Positions 17,006 through 26,192 are shown, numbered from the stretch's first letter. The stretch is DNA of 64,000 bases from Pseudomonas sp. LFM046 (GCF_000949385.2 NZ_JYKO02000001.1:1202620-1266619), one strand, 5' to 3'. A program made the numbers and translations. Notes: generated by a model not told the origin, from the sequence alone.

Positions 17006-19240
17006 ATGTACCTTCCAAGAAACGCATCAAGGGCACGCCTGCGCGAAGCGGAAATTGCGAGTCGGAATTTCGCGGAACTGGCCACTGCCTTATCCAAGGG
17101 GGAAGTCACACGACGCGACTTCATCAAATGGGGCGTGGCTACATCCAGCGGTTTGCTGGTTCCCGTACACGGCCTGAGCCCCTTTTCCAGCAGCGCCTAC
17201 GCGGCCACGTTCGACATCCCCACGGGGTTGCCTCCCAGTCCGCTGTTTGGCGTACTGCCTTTCACCCAGCCCATGCCGCGCTTCGATGTGCTGCCTCGCA
17301 AGGCGTTCACCTTCGGTGCGGGCGTGATGAAGCCCCTTCCTGCCTTCCCGGGCGTGCCAGGTCCTGATCCGACCGAACAGGCCAATGTCACGCAGCAGCC
17401 GGTACCGGCCGTGCTGGGTGGACGCACCGGCCCCATCGAGGGCCGTCCGCCGGGACCGGTCTGGGCCCACCAGCAGTGGGCCAATTTTCCACCCGAGTTG
17501 GCGGTGGAGGTCACCCAGGAGGGCGCCAAGCCCAACACCGTCTACAACCCCGGCGTGCCGTCGAGCCTGAACTCCGGTATCAATGCTTCCGCGCCCTTCA
17601 AGCCGCGCTTCCATCCCGACCTGCCGGACCAGGGCGCGCTGAAGCTCTGGACCTTCAACGGCACCCTGCCGCCCAAGTTGCTGATCGGCCGTTACCACGA
17701 GTCGATCCTGTTCCGTCACCACAACCGGCTACCGGACGATCCCGAGCAGAATGGCGGTTTCGGCATCCACACCATCACCACCCATGAGCACAACGGCCAC
17801 CACGGGGCGGAGAACGACGGGTTCACCGGCGCCTACTTCTTCCCGCATCAGTTCTACGACTACCACTATCCGATCTGCCACGGCGGCTACAACACCATCA
17901 ACACGGGCGCCACCGACCCACGCTGCGGCTCGCCCAACGATGCCGGTGGTATCGAGAACGTCCAGGGTGACTTCCACGAGACCATGAGCACCCACTGGTT
18001 CCACGACCACATGTTCAGCTTCACCTCGCAGAACGTGTACAAGGGCAACGCCGGGATGTTCAACATCTACAGCAGCCTGGATCGCGGCAACGAGGAGCTC
18101 AACGACGGCGTGAACCTGCGCCTGCCCAGTGGCTCAGCGAAGTCGTATGGCAACCTCGATTACGACGTGAACCTGATGCTCGCCGACAAGGCCTGGGATG
18201 CCGACGGCCAGCTGGCGATGAACATCTTCGACTTCGACGGCTTCCTCGGCGACGTGATGACCGTGAACCTGGTCTACAAGCCGTTCTTCGAGGTCGAACG
18301 GCGCAAGTACCGCTTCCGCATCCTCAATGCGGCGGTGGCGCGGTTCTTCAAGCTGTCCCTGAGCGATGCGTCGCCGATGATCCAGATCGCCAATGACGGC
18401 AACCTGCTGCCGACGCCCGTGGTGCTCAGCATGTTGGATGAATTGGGCATCGCCGAGCGCTACGACATCGTCATCGACTTCAAGCGCTACATGGTCGGCG
18501 ACAAGGTGTGGCTGGTGAACCTCGCCGAGCACGAGAACGGCCGGCGGCCCAAGGAAGACCTCTCGCTGCGCGAAGCCCTGTCGGGCACCTCCAGCGACCC
18601 CTGCGTGGGCCGCATCCTGGAATTCCGCATCGTGCGTGATCCGGCGCAACCCGATGTCAGTCAGGTGCCGGCGCAGCTGATCGCGAACCCTGACCTGTCG
18701 AAGATCCCGGTGGCGGCCCAGCGAGTCTTCGAGTTCGGCCGTGGCGCCAAGCAGACCACTACCGACCCGATCACCAGCTTCTTCGGGCCGTGGGGTGTTG
18801 GAACCGATGGCGGTGAAAAGCTGGCTGCGGATTTCGGCCGTATCTCGGCGGCCCCGCGTTTCGGCACCCGCGAGATCTGGACCCTGAAGAACGGTGGCGG
18901 TGGCTGGGACCACCCCATCCACATCCACTTCGAAGAGGGCCAGATCCTCGCCCGCGATGGCAAGGCGAGCAACGTCCCGGCCTGGGAACGCGGTCGCAAG
19001 GACGTCTACCGCCTGCGCCCGGGTGGCAGTGTCACCCTCACCATGCAATTCCGCGATTTCGGCGGGATGTTCATGGAGCACTGCCACAACACCACTCACG
19101 AAGACAACGCCATGTTCCTGCGCTGGGAAATCGACGATGCCGGCGGCGCCTTCCTGCGCCCGCTGCCAACGCCAATCCCGACGCCCCAAGGCGTCACCTT
19201 CGTAGCGCCGGACGACATCCTGCCGACCGCGTTCCGGTGA
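17006..19240 (+). CDS. Multicopper oxidase, Tat-exported
   Basis: This 744-residue protein starts after AGAGGG. Its Tat signal has TRRDFIKWG (35-43) and a likely cleavage after SSSAYA (about 66). Copper ligand motifs appear in the expected order: HEHNGHHG, then STHWFHDHMF, then HPIHIHFEEG, then MEHCHNTTHEDNAMF with the HCH core. It should couple oxidation of a substrate (metal ion, phenol or pigment) to O2 reduction in the periplasm. No methionine-rich copper-tolerance region is seen. A homologue lies at the right window edge (63410). The likely partner is the secreted protein at 19381. The substrate is unknown. Confidence 0.88.
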   Translation: MYLPRNASRARLREAEIASRNFAELATALSKGEVTRRDFIKWGVATSSGLLVPVHGLSPFSSSAYAATFDIPTGLPPSPLFGVLPFTQPMPRFDVLPRKAFTFGAGVMKPLPAFPGVPGPDPTEQANVTQQPVPAVLGGRTGPIEGRPPGPVWAHQQWANFPPELAVEVTQEGAKPNTVYNPGVPSSLNSGINASAPFKPRFHPDLPDQGALKLWTFNGTLPPKLLIGRYHESILFRHHNRLPDDPEQNGGFGIHTITTHEHNGHHGAENDGFTGAYFFPHQFYDYHYPICHGGYNTINTGATDPRCGSPNDAGGIENVQGDFHETMSTHWFHDHMFSFTSQNVYKGNAGMFNIYSSLDRGNEELNDGVNLRLPSGSAKSYGNLDYDVNLMLADKAWDADGQLAMNIFDFDGFLGDVMTVNLVYKPFFEVERRKYRFRILNAAVARFFKLSLSDASPMIQIANDGNLLPTPVVLSMLDELGIAERYDIVIDFKRYMVGDKVWLVNLAEHENGRRPKEDLSLREALSGTSSDPCVGRILEFRIVRDPAQPDVSQVPAQLIANPDLSKIPVAAQRVFEFGRGAKQTTTDPITSFFGPWGVGTDGGEKLAADFGRISAAPRFGTREIWTLKNGGGGWDHPIHIHFEEGQILARDGKASNVPAWERGRKDVYRLRPGGSVTLTMQFRDFGGMFMEHCHNTTHEDNAMFLRWEIDDAGGAFLRPLPTPIPTPQGVTFVAPDDILPTAFR

Positions 19241-19380
19241 GAGGCACAACATGAACACCGTGAGGCGGTGGGGCAGGCTGACGCTGTGCACGTTGCTTGC
19301 CTGTGGCAACGCAATCGGTTGCCCCTCGCGGTCCGTTTGCCGCACGCAACCAGGGCTCCCCCGGAGCCCAGGAGGCAATG

Positions 19381-19875
19381 ATGAACATCCTCCATGGAAG
19401 AGTCCCACCAGCGCTGCTGGCGTTTTTTGGACTGTTCGCAATCCTGCAATCGAGTACTGCTGCTGCCGTGCCCGTATTCGCGCGGAGAGCAGCGTTGCGC
19501 ACGATTCCCATCGCTGGCGTCCTGGCTGGACAGAGCGAGGACATCGACCTGAAAGGAATGGCGCGCATCAACAGCACGACCTTCAGCGACCCCGACCTGG
19601 GAGGCGCGCCGGGCGTTGAATTGTTTATCGACTTCCTCAACGTGGTGGGCGTCGGGAGGTCCAGTGGGACCCGCTATTTCGCCCACGGTGAGAACAATGT
19701 GGTCCGCGAATTGCGCCCGACTGACGTGGTGGAACTGATCTTCCCCATTGCGCCGGTGAACGCCGGCACCTTGGCCTCCACCGAGTCGGTGCTGGCCATT
19801 TTTCAGCTGACCTTCAACGTCGACACGGGCCAGTTGCTCACGGCCGCCGCCAGTCTCTCCACCCCTGGGCTTTAA
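19381..19875 (+). CDS. Secreted hypothetical protein, multicopper oxidase partner
   Basis: This 164-residue protein starts at the second of two adjacent ATGs, 5 bases after AGGAGG. A signal peptide (PPALLAFFGLFAILQSSTAAA, about 9-29) precedes a mature region rich in beta-prone segments (FSDPDLGGAPGVELFIDFLN). It lies 140 bases after the oxidase on the same strand and is probably co-transcribed. No known domain is recognised and no metal-binding motif is evident. Confidence 0.6.
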   Translation: MNILHGRVPPALLAFFGLFAILQSSTAAAVPVFARRAALRTIPIAGVLAGQSEDIDLKGMARINSTTFSDPDLGGAPGVELFIDFLNVVGVGRSSGTRYFAHGENNVVRELRPTDVVELIFPIAPVNAGTLASTESVLAIFQLTFNVDTGQLLTAAASLSTPGL

Positions 19876-20135
19876 CGTGCAGGGTGGGCCTCAGCCCACG
19901 CCGTTCTCTGACGGTGGGCTGAAGCCCACCCTACGGGCGCTGAGCGAAGCATCAGGCCAATACGCCGCTCCGCTACTCGTAGGATGGGTCGGGCGGCGTT
20001 CCGCGAGCGGAGCGATACCCATGCTGTGCAACGGAACCCTGTGGGGGCGAATTCATTCGCCAAGGGCAACCCCGTCGCCCCAAAAAACAAAGGCCCCTCT
20101 CCCAACCCGGAAGAGGGGCCAACCCACACCTCAAA
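19876..20135. repeat. Cluster of four intergenic repeat families
   Basis: In order: AGGGTGGGC...GCCCACCCT (19880-19934), GTAGGATGGGTCGGGCGG with its GATACCCAT arm (19979-20023), GGGGCGAATTCATTCGCC (20042-20060), and CCCCTCTCCC...GAGAGGGG (20094-20119). The last forms a stem preceded by an A-run, and could serve as terminator for both flanking genes. No gene is seen here. Confidence 0.65.
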
Positions 20136-20387
20136 TCACCCACGCCCCAACGGCAACTGCTCCAGCTTCACCAACTGCCAGAAATCCTCCAAATTGCTGC
20201 GGGACAGATGCACCACCGCATCCATCAGCGTGCCTTCCCGGATGTTGTCCAGATAGGGCCCGGGAATCCCCTCCCTTAAGCCCGCATTGTCCAGGATGAC
20301 CTCCGCAAGCACCTGCACCGAGTGCAGCCGTGAATCCAGGCGGTCCAACAGCTCCCGCAGCCGACGCTGTTCGAAATCGACGCTCAT
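20136..20387 (-). CDS. Small hypothetical protein paired with BRO-N gene
   Basis: This 83-residue, helix-rich and charged protein begins MSVDFEQRRLRELLDRLDSR. Its ATG overlaps the stop of the BRO-N gene (ATGA), so the two are translated together. No motif is recognised. The pairing suggests a function tied to the BRO-N protein, such as complex formation. Confidence 0.65.
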   Translation of the reverse strand: MSVDFEQRRLRELLDRLDSRLHSVQVLAEVILDNAGLREGIPGPYLDNIREGTLMDAVVHLSRSNLEDFWQLVKLEQLPLGRG

Positions 20388-20851
20388 GCCGACACCTCCG
20401 TGCCCGAGGTCATCAAGACCGGCAAATCCCGCCAGGCCACCCAGACCTCGCCCTGCCAGCGCACCACCCCCAACTGCCGGCCCTCAACACTCATAAAGGA
20501 ACGGCACGGTGCCGCATCCGGCACTCGGTGATAGTCATGCAACGTCGGCACCAGCACCTCGCTGAGCCAACGGCCGATATCGCCATGCTCTGTCTCACCG
20601 AAACGGAACAGCGCCTTGTAGGCACCGATATCACTGATCGCCGTCACCTCTTCATGGAAGCCGCGGGTGTATTCGAGGCAGAGCGTCTGCTGCTCGTGCG
20701 GCTCCAGGGCCGCAAGCAAGGATTGGGCATCGGGAACGCCGATCAACCGGGCGAAGTCATGGGCGACGAACCAGGGCTGGTTGTCGACCATCAGGGCGCG
20801 CAGGCGAAGGGAATGGTGGAAGAAAACGAGAGGGGTGTATGCGTCGTGCAT
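20384..20851 (-). CDS. BRO-N domain protein (phage antirepressor-like)
   Basis: This 155-residue protein starts at 20851 after TGGAG. The BRO-N fold is recognised by LRALMVDNQPWFVAHDFARL, a helix with LIGVPDAQSLLAAL, and HEEVTAISDIGAYKALFRFG. BRO-N domains bind DNA and occur in phage antirepressors and chromosomal islands. There is no second (KilA-C or ANT) domain. A decayed fragment of a related gene lies at 27244. Its target is unknown. Confidence 0.75.
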   Translation of the reverse strand: MHDAYTPLVFFHHSLRLRALMVDNQPWFVAHDFARLIGVPDAQSLLAALEPHEQQTLCLEYTRGFHEEVTAISDIGAYKALFRFGETEHGDIGRWLSEVLVPTLHDYHRVPDAAPCRSFMSVEGRQLGVVRWQGEVWVAWRDLPVLMTSGTEVSA

Positions 20852-21376
20852 GGTGGAACTCCAGTGTTTGAGTAGACACCGCCACCGTCCGCTGTCAGTC
20901 GAAGGGTGGCAGATCGCGCAGGGTTGACAGACCGGACACTGGAGCCGGCAGACCCGAGGGTCTCCCCACGCGATCTGCCATAGAGCAATGCAGTTGGAAA
21001 ACTGCATGCGAGCAAGCACCTGCAAGAAACATTCGCCGTTTCTCGCATGCACCTTGCGGCGCAATCGCGCCAGTGTTTCAGGCTGTCAAACCCGGCCACG
21101 GGATTGACCGTGGCGGGGGGACACTAGCTATGGCGCGCGTAGGGCCTCAAGGCTAATGGGCTGTGGGAAAGTTCTCTGTAGGTTTGAGAAAAGAGAGTAA
21201 GAAAAATCTGTAGGAAGTAGCCGTGCGGGCGACGCTGTTGCGTTGGGCAAGCCAACTGATTTTGTGCTTCCGTTGTACATGGGATGGTTTCTGCTGAGCA
21301 GCAAATAGCAGCTTCTGGCCGAAAGCAGCCGGTGGAAAGCGGCGACTGTCGGCCATAAGGAGCATTAGGGGAGGAA
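20852..21376. other. Intergenic stretch between BRO-N pair and defence module
   Basis: About 525 bases with no supported gene. An inverted pair AGATCGCG / CGCGATCT (about 20910-20980) lies upstream of the BRO-N start and could be part of its control region. A short frame on the - strand near 21153-21365 has no ribosome site and is probably not real. Base composition drops toward the right, marking the island edge. Confidence 0.4.
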
Positions 21377-21401
21377 AAAATGTATCTGTCCCCTTTTCTC
21401 C
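21377..21401. repeat. AATNNATCTGTCCCCTTTTC direct repeat, left copy
   Basis: AAAATGTATCTGTCCCC-TTTTCTCC matches the copy at 26168 in the same orientation with few differences. The two bracket the OLD/UvrD module and the secreted Cys-rich gene. Such ATCTGTCCCCTTTT sequences recur in many Pseudomonas genomes near mobile sequence. Confidence 0.6.
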
Positions 21402-21409
21402 GTGAGCCT

Positions 21410-23329
21410 TCAGGAGGCGTCTAGATCAATTACGTAGTCCTTGCCGAACATGGCTTTCGCCTTCTCAATAACTTCCAAAGATGGTTGCGGATAGAAGAAA
21501 GCCAAATTTCTTCGAGCGCGAGTGCAGCATACATAAACTATTTTGCTGGTTCGTGAAATAACCGTATCTTTACCGTTTCCGGTAAAGAAGGACTCAAAAT
21601 TATATTTGTTCCATCTTCCATTATCCATGGTTACCAATACATTGTCGTACTCGCGGCCTTTGGTTTTATGTTGCGTCGAGAAAGGAGTCTGGCCGTCGAT
21701 ATAGTCGTAGAGGTTTTTGAACTCGCTGTAAGGAAGGCTGCGGACTTGTTTGTAAATGTAATTCCTGGCCTTTTGGAAAACATCAAGGCGGTCGTCCTTT
21801 CGTACAAGTCCTTTGACGTGAGCAAGATCAATCATCTCGCCGATGGTTTTTCCATTGGCATCGGATAGCTCTTCAATTTCGTGCTTTAGCTTAACCTTGT
21901 CTGCGTGTGAACGGATTTTGAAGTCAGTTGAGCGCATGAAGTCATTGAAGTTAGATGACGTGTACAGTTGAATTAGTTTCTGGATTCGGTGTAGATGTTT
22001 GATTAAGTGATCATTGGTCGTTCCGCCTCCACCAAGCATGCTTTGATCTGCCTTCTGGTCATCGATCAACATGTCTTTGTCTATATATATAGATGATATG
22101 TTTGAGAATGGCTGGCTTAGGGCTTCTTGATATATGTCGGGATGCTCATTGATATACGCCTCTTGAGCAGGCGTTGGGGAGACCTTGTTAACTTCTTTTC
22201 CTGTCTTTCCAGCTTTTATCTCTTTTATAACCTGATCTAATGTTTTGTCATCAACTAGATAGTCCGGCTCCTCAGATTTGATGTGTTTTCGAATTCGTCC
22301 CACATATTCAAGAATTTTGTCAGCGTCGTATATTCGCATAAGGCTTGGAAAGCCCGCTTTTGACGCAATCAGGTTATGTGTTAGGTTCAACTCTTTTGTG
22401 TGTAATGGGGAGGGGTCCCAGTCTAAGTACTCTCTAGCTTTTTGAAGGTCGGGATTTGAGGAGTAAATAAAGATTGCCGAACCAGTAATAGGAGCTCCAT
22501 CTTCCATATTTGGTGCGGAATTATCATCGGATGGGCTTTGCTTTAATCCATCTGTCCTGATTTTATTGGCTAGGTTTATTACAGACGTGGGATTGCGCCT
22601 GTTCTGTTCTTTTTTGATTTCCGTCACCTGAGACTTACCGTCACCCTTGAAGTCATCCAGGTTGCCGATCCCTTCGTCATAGATGGACTGCATGGCATCG
22701 CCGAAGAAGCCTACGATATTTCGTTTTTTATTACAGGATAGATGTTCTAATAATATGTCTACTACGAGGGGGTTAGTGTCCTGATACTCGTCGACCAGGA
22801 TAAATTGGAAAGTATCATTTAGAATTTGGCACAGCTTTTTGTATCTCGAAAACATTGCATGTGCCAAAATTATCACTTGGTCGTGGGATATGACGCCATC
22901 TCGTAGTTTTAGATAATCCTTATATTCGATTTCTCCGTCAATTGAAGTGAATTTCTCCGGCGTACCATCTTGCGCAAGTACTTTAAATAGCTTCTGGTCG
23001 TCATCGTTTATTAGATCTATTAACGTTTCTTTCAGCTCCTTCTGAAAGTGTTTGATACGTGACCACAGAAAATCGTGAATCGTGGAGACGTGTAGGTTTT
23101 CATTGTTGGATCTATGTTCTATCTCGCGCGTAGCGGCATTTGTGTAGGTAATGCAAGCTACGCGAGCTAGAGGGTTTTGATGTAGCAGGCCAGAAATAGT
23201 CTCAATCAATGAATACGTTTTTCCGCTGCCTGCACCTCCGCTTAAGAGGAAGTTCTTCCCGTGGTTTGTTGCTTCCAATACTTGGCACGTTTCATTGCTA
23301 TATCTTTTATCGTTCAGCTGCGCAGCCAT
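21410..23329 (-). CDS. gajB: UvrD/Rep-type helicase, Gabija GajB-like
   Basis: This 639-residue superfamily 1 helicase has Walker A GGAGSGKT (31-38), the motif II segment VDEYQDTN (179-186), and a motif VI-like VCCTRARRNLAFF near the C-terminus. Its start overlaps the end of the upstream OLD-family gene by 16 bases, so the pair is one operon. An OLD nuclease with a UvrD helicase is the definition of Gabija anti-phage defence; GajB is thought to respond to nucleic-acid ends and help activate GajA. This protein is longer than the type GajB, with an extra middle region. The gene is visibly AT-rich against its surroundings, which points to transfer. Confidence 0.78.
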   Translation of the reverse strand: MAAQLNDKRYSNETCQVLEATNHGKNFLLSGGAGSGKTYSLIETISGLLHQNPLARVACITYTNAATREIEHRSNNENLHVSTIHDFLWSRIKHFQKELKETLIDLINDDDQKLFKVLAQDGTPEKFTSIDGEIEYKDYLKLRDGVISHDQVIILAHAMFSRYKKLCQILNDTFQFILVDEYQDTNPLVVDILLEHLSCNKKRNIVGFFGDAMQSIYDEGIGNLDDFKGDGKSQVTEIKKEQNRRNPTSVINLANKIRTDGLKQSPSDDNSAPNMEDGAPITGSAIFIYSSNPDLQKAREYLDWDPSPLHTKELNLTHNLIASKAGFPSLMRIYDADKILEYVGRIRKHIKSEEPDYLVDDKTLDQVIKEIKAGKTGKEVNKVSPTPAQEAYINEHPDIYQEALSQPFSNISSIYIDKDMLIDDQKADQSMLGGGGTTNDHLIKHLHRIQKLIQLYTSSNFNDFMRSTDFKIRSHADKVKLKHEIEELSDANGKTIGEMIDLAHVKGLVRKDDRLDVFQKARNYIYKQVRSLPYSEFKNLYDYIDGQTPFSTQHKTKGREYDNVLVTMDNGRWNKYNFESFFTGNGKDTVISRTSKIVYVCCTRARRNLAFFYPQPSLEVIEKAKAMFGKDYVIDLDAS

Positions 23330-25455
23330 TCTAAGCCCTCCTTAATATATGCAGGAGATTTCCAATTTGAGAAACTGGAAACATCACTTGGTTGGCTGTT
23401 CAGGAGGATGTCTATTGCCAGTGCAGTTTTCTTGTCTACGCCTTTCTCTGCGAACTCGAACGCACTATAAGTACCTTCAATAAAGAGGTTGAAGTGCTTG
23501 GCTACTAAGGAAGGGAAGGCAACAGGATCATCGCCTAATAGGGTTTTGTTAATGCTAAAGAAAGCGTCCTCGAAGCTGCGCCCTCGATAGCCATCTTCTT
23601 CCGTCTGGTAGGCGGTGAAGAGAAAGCCTGCCTCATCCGGAACCCAGGCGCTTCCGTCGTGGGTAAATGTTTTGTTTTCTTTTTTTAGGTTTAGGAAGTA
23701 TTTGATTTCAGAACGATCTTTGTTGTGGAAGAAACATAGTGCATTGTTTGTTGTATGGTCCGTATCCGGATCGTTCGGTTGGCACTTTTCTGTCGTTGAT
23801 ATTGGGTTTCCGTTCTTATATTTCTTAATTTCACCGTTGTCATCTAATTCTTGGGATGTCTTGCCGGTGTCTATGTCTGTGAGGATTAGAGTCTTTATGC
23901 CAAGGAAACGTATGAATTTTTCGAAGACCTGTGAGTGAGCGCCGACTTCAACAATGGAGATATTTTGGGATAGTAGAGGGGCTGAGTTGTCAGTGGGGGA
24001 CTCTTGATCAAGTTTTCTCATCATTGCCGGCAGTAGAATTCGCTCGGTGTCACCTTCAACAAGTACGGCTTTGTCCGCGAAGAAAAGCTCGGCTCGGTTC
24101 AGTGTTAAATATTGCTTTAAAAACCTAAAGTGATTGCTTTTGCCTTCTTGGCCTTCTTGGCCTTCTTGGCCTTCTTGGCCTTCTTGGTCATATTCTTTTT
24201 GCAGGCTCTTCAGACTCCTGCATTTAACAGATCCATCAAGTCTCTTCATGTACTTGATGTCATCAAAGTCACATTCGGCAACTATGTGCGATGAGTGGGT
24301 GGTTATTACTGTTTGAAGGTTGACAGTTAGACCGTCCTCTCTCTTAACTCCTTTGTTGAGCAGGTTTTTTATGTTTTTAATAAAGACATATTGCATTTGT
24401 GGATGCGTATGAGCCTCGGGCTCTTCTATGAATAGCAAATTGATGGCTGATGGGCGTTCAGCGGCGGCTTTTCTAAATGCCGTCATCAGCAAGTCAATTT
24501 CGAAGATCATGCTGATTAAGTTCATGTACCCAAGTCCGTTGAAATGCTCAGGAAGGTCATGGGTTTCGTGACGGTAGAGAACTGTAGTATTTCCTTCCAG
24601 TAGCTCTCTATGTTGCAGGGTGGAAGCAATCTTGAGAGAAGTTTCAGATTGGGAAAGTCCACCAAACTGCTCAACATTGCTGAGCAGTTTTGAAAACATT
24701 TCTTGATAGATTTCGCTTAAGTCTTTGTCGGCGCCACGCAGAGATTTTTTGAAACGATTAACGGTCTCTTTTTGATGCTCTGATTCTTCTGTTGCTTTAT
24801 ATATAGTGGCGGTCTGGCCGGAAAGAGTCTTGTCGTTTTCCTTGTTGGTTACGTTTCGCTTTGCGCTAATGGAGCGAAATGAGATTATTTCGTCTAATGA
24901 AATTTTTTCTTTTGTAAGGTCTGTATAAATATCGTGGTTTGAGCTTAGGTGACTTTTTCTGGATATACTTCCAAAGTATTTTTGCTGCTTTTCGGCAAGA
25001 TAAAGAATGGCGTCATTTTCGTAATTTTCTTTGTCCTCTTGAAAGGCGTCATAGAGTGAGATTAGCTGCGGGTGGGATATTTTATATTCAAAGCCCAAGA
25101 TTATCTGGTTGTCCTCGGGGGCTAGGCTCATTATAAGTGGGGCGACCTGGCCGAGATCGTCTCCTTCGTTATATAAAATAAAAAGCTTCAGCTCCATTCC
25201 TAATGGTTGATATTCGTTCTCGCTGGGGATGGGGTTTTTCCCCAAAATAAGCGAACTTAATTTCTCTCTGAGTTCTATATTGAAGTCATTGAAGGTGATC
25301 TTGCTTCTCTCTGCGACAAGCTTCTCAAGTGCTGAGAGGAGAGAGGTTTTCCCCGTATTATTTTTTCCGATAACTAGTGATAGGTCGTTTTCTAAGTCTA
25401 GTTTGAAGTCTGTCAATAGACGGAAGTTTTTAATTTCAATGGATGATATCTTCAT
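23314..25455 (-). CDS. gajA: OLD-family ATPase/TOPRIM nuclease, Gabija GajA-like
   Basis: This 713-residue protein opens MKISSIEIKNFRLL and has Walker A GKNNTGKTS (30-38). The ABC signature region is GLGYMNLISM, and Walker B is LLFIEEPEAHTHPQ. A TOPRIM nuclease domain follows, with VLVEGDTERILLP and LILTDIDTG supplying acidic metal ligands. Class 2 OLD nucleases encoded with a UvrD helicase are Gabija GajA, which nicks or cuts phage DNA when nucleotides fall. Between the ATPase and TOPRIM parts is a linker of five Gln-Glu-Gly units. It is larger than the type GajA. It is AT-rich and is the first gene of the operon. Confidence 0.8.
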   Translation of the reverse strand: MKISSIEIKNFRLLTDFKLDLENDLSLVIGKNNTGKTSLLSALEKLVAERSKITFNDFNIELREKLSSLILGKNPIPSENEYQPLGMELKLFILYNEGDDLGQVAPLIMSLAPEDNQIILGFEYKISHPQLISLYDAFQEDKENYENDAILYLAEKQQKYFGSISRKSHLSSNHDIYTDLTKEKISLDEIISFRSISAKRNVTNKENDKTLSGQTATIYKATEESEHQKETVNRFKKSLRGADKDLSEIYQEMFSKLLSNVEQFGGLSQSETSLKIASTLQHRELLEGNTTVLYRHETHDLPEHFNGLGYMNLISMIFEIDLLMTAFRKAAAERPSAINLLFIEEPEAHTHPQMQYVFIKNIKNLLNKGVKREDGLTVNLQTVITTHSSHIVAECDFDDIKYMKRLDGSVKCRSLKSLQKEYDQEGQEGQEGQEGQEGKSNHFRFLKQYLTLNRAELFFADKAVLVEGDTERILLPAMMRKLDQESPTDNSAPLLSQNISIVEVGAHSQVFEKFIRFLGIKTLILTDIDTGKTSQELDDNGEIKKYKNGNPISTTEKCQPNDPDTDHTTNNALCFFHNKDRSEIKYFLNLKKENKTFTHDGSAWVPDEAGFLFTAYQTEEDGYRGRSFEDAFFSINKTLLGDDPVAFPSLVAKHFNLFIEGTYSAFEFAEKGVDKKTALAIDILLNSQPSDVSSFSNWKSPAYIKEGLEWLRS
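24142..24186. repeat. 9-bp in-frame tandem repeat inside the GajA-like gene
   Basis: Five exact copies of GCCTTCTTG, read on the - strand as CAAGAAGGC, encode Gln-Glu-Gly five times. A 9-bp period keeps the frame, so copy-number change would only alter linker length. Confidence 0.95.
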
Positions 25456-25598
25456 TTTCTAGCTCGACATGAATTGATGAGGTCAGGCGCGCTAGTGCGT
25501 GCCCGAGATTGGCTGCGTAAATTAGGGAGGATAAAAAAGAGGGCAGGCTATTTTTTAGCGATCTAGGTACATGGATCTGGTTTGGCACAGTCATGATT

Positions 25599-25955
25599 TC
25601 ACTTCCGCACATAACTCTTCCGCCCTTCCGGCGTCAGGCAATAGATCCCGCCACGAGGTCCGGTACAGAAGGTATTGGTACCGCACGCACATTCACTGGA
25701 AGAGTCAGTAAAGCGCTGAAGGGAGGGAGTGGTCTGATTGCGAGAGCTTCCAGAGGTGCCGAGGTAGGCCTGGCAACTGCGCTTCGATCCACTGATCGAT
25801 CCGTCATTGCACAGAAAGAGATCGCCATCGCAACGAGCGATGCCGCCCTTGCTGCCGGAACAAGGCGTATTGCTGGCGTAGGCCTGCTGCGATAGCGCAG
25901 CCAGTGCCAGGGCGAGGAGGAAAAGGAAGCGGAGCGGTCCGGGCACTTCGAGCAT
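25599..25955 (-). CDS. Secreted Cys-rich hypothetical protein
   Basis: This 118-residue protein has a signal peptide (PLRFLFLLALALAALSQQAYA) ending at about residue 27. The mature part has two similar Gly-Gly-Ile motifs (SKGGIARCDG and PRGGIYCLTP) and about seven Cys, suggesting disulfide bonds. It belongs to a small-protein type seen in Pseudomonas accessory regions, but I do not know a function. It lies upstream of the GajA-like gene on the same strand, 143 bases away. Its composition is closer to the host chromosome than to that gene. Confidence 0.6.
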   Translation of the reverse strand: MLEVPGPLRFLFLLALALAALSQQAYASNTPCSGSKGGIARCDGDLFLCNDGSISGSKRSCQAYLGTSGSSRNQTTPSLQRFTDSSSECACGTNTFCTGPRGGIYCLTPEGRKSYVRK

Positions 25956-26167
25956 CCTTGCGAGTGATGGCTTGATGCTATCTCTCGGATCTGTCCTCAG
26001 ACAAGGATTTGCCTTCAGCTATTACCTTCGTCGTATGCCCGGTCAGCTCCACCATTGCGGAAGGTACCGGCCGGAACCAAAGGCCTACGGGTCCCAGGCG
26101 TAATTGGTCTCGAAGCTGTCGCTCGTCAGCAGCAGCAATCGGCCAGAAGAAGACTTTTAGAGTAATG

Positions 26168-26192
26168 AAAATAAATCTGTCCCCTTTTCGCC
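26168..26192. repeat. AATNNATCTGTCCCCTTTTC direct repeat, right copy
   Basis: AAAATAAATCTGTCCCC-TTTTCGCC pairs with the copy at 21377, same orientation, 4.8 kb apart. The sequence before it (GCAATCGGCCAGAAGAAG) distantly resembles that before the left copy (GGCCGAAAGCAGCCGG), both containing CGGCC-type blocks. Confidence 0.6.

Noticed and set aside
19251-19619. Frame MNTVRRWGRLTLCTLLACGN between the oxidase and its secreted partner
   Set aside because: It overlaps the better-supported secreted gene in another frame and turns Pro/Ser-rich after about 40 residues. A short leader peptide is possible but unsupported.
21153-21365. 70-residue - strand frame before the defence module
   Set aside because: There is no ribosome site and it lies within repeat-like DNA seen near mobile sequence.
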